From a bacterium (GTDB lineage Bacteria > Armatimonadota > JACIXR01), in NCBI GenBank assembly GCA_014360495.1, contig JACIXR010000005.1:168894-232893 (forward strand): DNA of 64,000 nucleotides, written 5' to 3'. Position numbers and translations under genes: made by a program. The notes beneath the pieces are model-generated. The model ran no database searches, had not been told where the DNA came from, and saw only the letters and a list, made by a program, of their open reading frames with translations. Position 1 is the stretch's first letter, and the number at the start of each line of letters is the position of its first letter. Positions 62,584-64,000 of the stretch are shown here, piece by piece.

Positions 62584-63887
62584 TTCTCCAACTCCTTTAA
62601 GAAGTCTCTCAAAAAATCAAGCGCTCTTTGAGATAAAGCCTCAAATCTCTTTTTCTTATCCCTTATCCTTCTTTCAAGAGGTGGCAGAAGACCAAAATTC
62701 GCGTTCATAGGCTGGAAATTATCGGGCTTGGCAAAGCTCACATAGTGGGAGAGGGCACCAAGCATGGTCTCTCTTGGGAAAATCACGGGCGGAAGACCAA
62801 AGAGCAAGCGGGAGGCGTTTATACCGGCTATTAAACCCGAGGCGGCAGATTCTACATAACCCTCAACACCTGTTATCTGCCCAGCGAAGAAAAGGTAAGG
62901 TTTGCCTTTAAATTGGAAAGTTGGTTCAAGGAAAAGAGGTGAGTTAATGTAGGTATTGCGATGGATTTTACCATAGCGAGCGAATTCCGCGTTTTCCAAT
63001 CCAGGAATCATCCTGAAGACCCTTCTCTGCTCTGGGAAAGTCAAACGGGTCTGAAAGCCGACAAGACTATAAAGCGTATCGGAGATATCCTCTCTTCTCA
63101 GCTGAGCAACGGCAAATGGTTTTCTGCCATTAATTTCCAAACCTACTGGTTTTAGAGGACCATAAGCGAGGGCGAGTTCCCCTTTCTCGGCTATTTCCTC
63201 TATGGGCATACAGGCGGAGAAAAACTTGGGTTCCTCAAAGGGCTCCAAGGGAACTTTTTCCGCCTCCCTCAGGGCATGCCAGAAGGCAAAATATTCCTCT
63301 TCATCAAAGGGGCAATTGATATAGGCTGGCTCCCCCTTCCCGTAGCGGGAGGCGATGAAAACCTTGCTGAAATCTATTGAGTCCTTATAAACTATCGGCG
63401 ATACAGCATCGTAAAAGTATAGATGTTGTTTTCCAGTTAATTTTTCTATTTCCTTGCTGAGGGATGGTGATGTGAGGGGACCAGTTGCAATTATAGCGGG
63501 TTCATCGGGAATCGTTTTGACTTCCTCATTCACTATTTCAATTAGAGGGTGTGTTTTTAAGATGTTTGTTATTTTTTCAGAGAAGAGATTTCTATCCACA
63601 GCCAGGGCTTCTCCTGCTGGAACCCTTGTTTCCTCCGCCACTTTGATTATCAGGGAATTCAGCATTTTCATTTCCTCTTTGAGGAGTCCGCCAGAAGTAG
63701 AGAGAGATGTGCTTTTGAGGGAATTAGAGCAGACGAGCTCGGCGAGGTAGGGAGTTTTATGGGCTGGAGTGAAGACTTTCGGACGCATTTCATAGAGGAT
63801 TACCTTGATTCCCCTTGATGCTGCCTGCCAAGCAGCTTCCGAGCCGGCAAGCCCTCCTCCAACAATTATCAATCTTCTCTCTTTCAT
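62580..63887 (-). CDS. trmFO: Methylenetetrahydrofolate-tRNA-(uracil-54-C5)-methyltransferase
   Basis: 435 residues from the ATG at 63885-63887; a TTG two codons earlier is less likely. The FAD motif IIVGGGLAGSEAAWQAA opens the protein. Other markers are LYEMRPKVFTPAHKT, LAELVCSNSLKS (a conserved Cys), INCPFDEEEYFAFWHAL (second Cys) and FFAGQITGVEGYVESAASGL. It forms ribothymidine 54 of tRNA using folate, an important stabiliser of tRNA at high temperature. No Shine-Dalgarno is present: the ATG is 11 bases after a TATAAT box. In Firmicutes trmFO is usually next to xerC-hslVU; here it is about 8 kb away. Confidence 0.95.
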   Translation of the reverse strand: MKERRLIIVGGGLAGSEAAWQAASRGIKVILYEMRPKVFTPAHKTPYLAELVCSNSLKSTSLSTSGGLLKEEMKMLNSLIIKVAEETRVPAGEALAVDRNLFSEKITNILKTHPLIEIVNEEVKTIPDEPAIIATGPLTSPSLSKEIEKLTGKQHLYFYDAVSPIVYKDSIDFSKVFIASRYGKGEPAYINCPFDEEEYFAFWHALREAEKVPLEPFEEPKFFSACMPIEEIAEKGELALAYGPLKPVGLEINGRKPFAVAQLRREDISDTLYSLVGFQTRLTFPEQRRVFRMIPGLENAEFARYGKIHRNTYINSPLFLEPTFQFKGKPYLFFAGQITGVEGYVESAASGLIAGINASRLLFGLPPVIFPRETMLGALSHYVSFAKPDNFQPMNANFGLLPPLERRIRDKKKRFEALSQRALDFLRDFLKELEK

Positions 63888-63898
63888 TGACAAAATTA

Positions 63899-63927
63899 AT
63901 TATAGCGATTAAAGACGATTTTCTCAA
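63899..63927 (-). promoter_or_regulatory. Promoter of trmFO (near-leaderless)
   Basis: On the minus strand, TTGAGA (63922-63927), a 17-bp spacer and TATAAT (63899-63904), 11 bases before the start codon. Confidence 0.65.
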
Positions 63928-63977
63928 TGATTGGGATTTAAAATATTACTTCTTAATCAGGGGTTAGATATCGCGGC

Positions 63978-64000
63978 GAGGCTTTCCGAAGGAAAGCCTC
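63978..64000. terminator. Palindrome at the window edge, possible terminator
   Basis: GAGGCTTTCC-GAA-GGAAAGCCTC, a 10-bp perfect stem with a 3-base loop. It may extend beyond the window. It probably ends a transcript of a gene to the right of the window. Confidence 0.5.

Noticed and set aside
1..64000. CRISPR arrays, prophage or toxin-antitoxin systems
   Set aside because: No regularly spaced repeats, phage structural genes or toxin-antitoxin pairs were found. XerC is the chromosomal type, linked to hslVU.

Overview
The window looks like a piece of chromosome from a thermophilic, polysaccharide-using bacterium, most likely Armatimonadota-like. The basis is threefold. Two type IV pseudopilin-like proteins carry the FTLIELL leader, an [15 protein letters not shown] extension and a C-terminal H-X9-DG motif, a combination abundant in Armatimonadota and Planctomycetes. 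There are many large secreted glycan-active proteins. There is also a complete operon for branched-chain polyamines, with a BpsA-like synthase known mainly from thermophiles. An archaeal-type ATP-dependent DNA ligase and a pyruvoyl arginine decarboxylase fit the same picture. The taxonomic call is inference.

Layout. 1-6.7 kb, minus strand: the start of purH (cut by the window edge), a GNAT / radical-SAM / aminotransferase / Lrp-type regulator operon, a LysM-NlpC/P60 cell-wall hydrolase and an M42 peptidase. 7.0-10.6 kb, minus: the polyamine operon bpsA-pdaD-speH-speE-speB, with a strong promoter and a 5' hairpin. 10.7-11.2 kb, plus: a decayed DDE transposase between two direct repeats, then tRNA-Leu(CAA). 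11.2-15.1 kb, minus: PBP2 and PBP1A. 15.4-28.9 kb, minus: an eight-gene run of secreted glycoside-hydrolase-like proteins, two Gfo/Idh/MocA oxidoreductases and a ceramidase-fold protein, preceded by a pseudopilin. 29.0-36.2 kb: a PocR-AraC regulator divergent from a 1,209-residue secreted glycosidase-like protein, then a VCBS/FG-GAP repeat protein. 36.3-42.5 kb, plus: a GAF-GGDEF cyclase, a ThuA-like protein, a second pseudopilin and a CBM9-DUF4091-like secreted protein. 42.6-47.7 kb, minus: a ribose-type ABC transporter followed by the DNA ligase. 47.8-56.4 kb, plus: a secreted multidomain protein, a glycosyltransferase, aroQ, an M24 peptidase and xerC-hslV-hslU. 56.4-58.9 kb, minus: a GH36-like alpha-galactosidase. 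58.9-60.4 kb, plus: nadE and rsmI. 60.4-63.9 kb, minus: trmFO followed by a MctB/SteB-GT2-MraY-like envelope cluster.

As a whole the window couples extracellular glycan breakdown (secreted enzymes, import by an Rbs-type transporter, processing by Gfo/Idh enzymes) with routine housekeeping. Promoters are readable as sigma70-type -35/-10 pairs. Several genes have no Shine-Dalgarno site and start a few bases after the expected transcription start, so they look leaderless. A 14-bp motif sits exactly 5 bp upstream of the -35 box at three unrelated promoters, and a longer 30-bp version of it also flanks the transposase remnant. I regard this motif, the branched-polyamine operon and the pseudopilin/glycosidase pairing as the most interesting signals.
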